The position numbers were made by a program, and so were the translations under genes. Of a stretch of DNA of 5,500 nt, positions 4,919 through 5,500 are shown in pieces. This stretch comes from Actinomycetota bacterium. GTDB lineage: Bacteria > Actinomycetota > Actinomycetes > Streptosporangiales > Streptosporangiaceae. Location: NCBI GenBank assembly GCA_003168295.1, contig PMST01000461.1:22372-27871 (forward strand), written 5' to 3'. The notes beneath the pieces are model-generated. The model saw only the letters and a list, made by a program, of their open reading frames with translations. It was not told the DNA's origin and made no database searches. Within the stretch, counting starts at the first letter, position 1. Every line of letters begins with the position of its first letter.

Positions 4919-5500
4919 TCAGAATTCGCCGAGGAAGCCGCGAAGCAGCGCCGCGGTCCCGGCCACGTGCTCTTCCATGGCGTGCCGGGCTCGCTCGGGG
5001 TCGCCGTCCAGGATGGCCCGCACGACGCCCGCGTGCTGGAGGTTCGCGTGCTCGAGGTTGGTCTCGAGCATGGGGATGGCGTTGAGCAGGTCGACCAGGC
5101 GCACCCGGGCCTCGACCACGCTCGCGGTCAGCAGCGGGGAGCCGGCCGCGTCCGCGATGGCCAGGTGCAGCCGGGTGTCGGCCTGCCGGTAGCCGCGGGC
5201 GCCGCAGGCGTGCACCGCCGCCAGGGCTTCGGCCAGGTGTTCCCGCTGCTGCATGCTCAGGCTGGCCCGGGCCGCCATCTCGGCCGCGCCGCTCTCCACC
5301 ACCCGGCGGAACGTCAGCGCGTCGTCGAGGTGGCCGTCCATATCCCGCGCGGCCGCCGTGAGCTCGTCGTGCACCAGCGGCTCGGGCGAGCGGATGATGA
5401 ACGTGCCGCCGAACCGGCCGCGTTTGGTCTCGGCGTACCCGGCGGCGGCCAGTTCGCGCAGCGCCTCCCGCAGCGTGATGCGGCTGATCCCGAGCCTGCG
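4919..5500 (-). CDS. FadR-subfamily GntR transcriptional regulator (FCD domain), 5' end cut by window edge
   Basis: DNA-binding regulator; 193 C-terminal residues are visible and about 30-50 N-terminal ones lie beyond 5500. Numbering from the window edge, the winged-helix part reads LGISRITLREALRELAAAGY (3-22) followed by the wing GRFGGTFI (28-35), the GntR hallmark. The rest is a helical FCD ligand domain: DALTFRRVVESGAAEMAA (60-77), DTRLHLAIADAAGSPLL (108-124), LQHAGVVRAILDGD (154-167) and AMEEHV (174-179). Asp108, His112, His156 and His178 match the D-x3-H...H...H set that binds a metal ion in many FCD proteins. The GTG at 5374 is internal, since the frame stays open and conserved to the edge. 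The gene is on the same strand and 166 nt upstream of the permease, so it is the likely local regulator, sensing an operon substrate or intermediate, usually as a repressor (inference). Confidence 0.95.
   Translation of the reverse strand, partial: RRLGISRITLREALRELAAAGYAETKRGRFGGTFIIRSPEPLVHDELTAAARDMDGHLDDALTFRRVVESGAAEMAARASLSMQQREHLAEALAAVHACGARGYRQADTRLHLAIADAAGSPLLTASVVEARVRLVDLLNAIPMLETNLEHANLQHAGVVRAILDGDPERARHAMEEHVAGTAALLRGFLGEF

Noticed and set aside
3241..5085. Long plus-strand open frame opposite the permease and control region
   Set aside because: Same antisense-register effect. It reads charged, low-complexity sequence opposite hydrophobic helices and runs through the intergenic region without a sensible start.
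5372..5374. GTG at 5374 as the start of the regulator
   Set aside because: The frame continues to the right edge with a clear GntR winged-helix sequence, so this GTG is an internal Val.

Overview
The window is GC-rich (roughly two thirds G+C by eye) with strong G/C preference at third codon positions. Its gene set is typical of a high-GC actinobacterium (Streptomyces, Amycolatopsis, Streptosporangia or mycobacterial relatives); the genus cannot be fixed from this sequence. Every real gene lies on the minus strand, so transcription runs from high to low coordinates.

Layout in transcription order: (1) the 3' part of a FadR/FCD-type GntR regulator enters from the right edge and stops at 4919. 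(2) A 166-nt intergenic region (4753-4918) holds a perfect TTGACA -35 box inside an imperfect dyad, a 15-bp palindrome just upstream of it, and three hexamers spaced exactly 11 bp. (3) A 508-aa, 12-helix APC-superfamily permease of the amino acid/choline/GABA type (4752-3226) follows, with a GTG start and a strong Shine-Dalgarno. (4) A glutamine-synthetase-like enzyme of the GlnA4/gamma-glutamylamine type (3226-1835) begins in a TGATG overlap with the permease stop. (5) A 454-aa aldehyde dehydrogenase (1818-454) starts 16 nt later. (6) A classical NAD-type short-chain dehydrogenase (449 to the left edge) starts 4 nt after the aldehyde dehydrogenase and is cut off just before its catalytic Tyr/Lys.

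The four structural genes are packed as one operon. Their logic is import of a small amine, capping of its amino group with glutamate by the GS-like ligase, and NAD-dependent oxidation of the rest of the molecule by the two dehydrogenases. An alcohol dehydrogenase of the SDR class plus an aldehyde dehydrogenase, with no amine oxidase or aminotransferase visible, fits an amino alcohol (for example ethanolamine, giving gamma-glutamylglycine) better than a diamine. That is inference; a gamma-glutamyl hydrolase would be needed to finish the route and none lies in the window. The order GS, aldehyde dehydrogenase, SDR matches, from memory, the Mycobacterium tuberculosis glnA4-aldC-Rv2857c cluster, except that the class I amidotransferase present there between the first two genes is absent here.

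I saw no RNA genes, insertion sequences, CRISPR arrays or att sites. This is best read as a catabolic operon with an unusually ordered control region, not a wholly new system.
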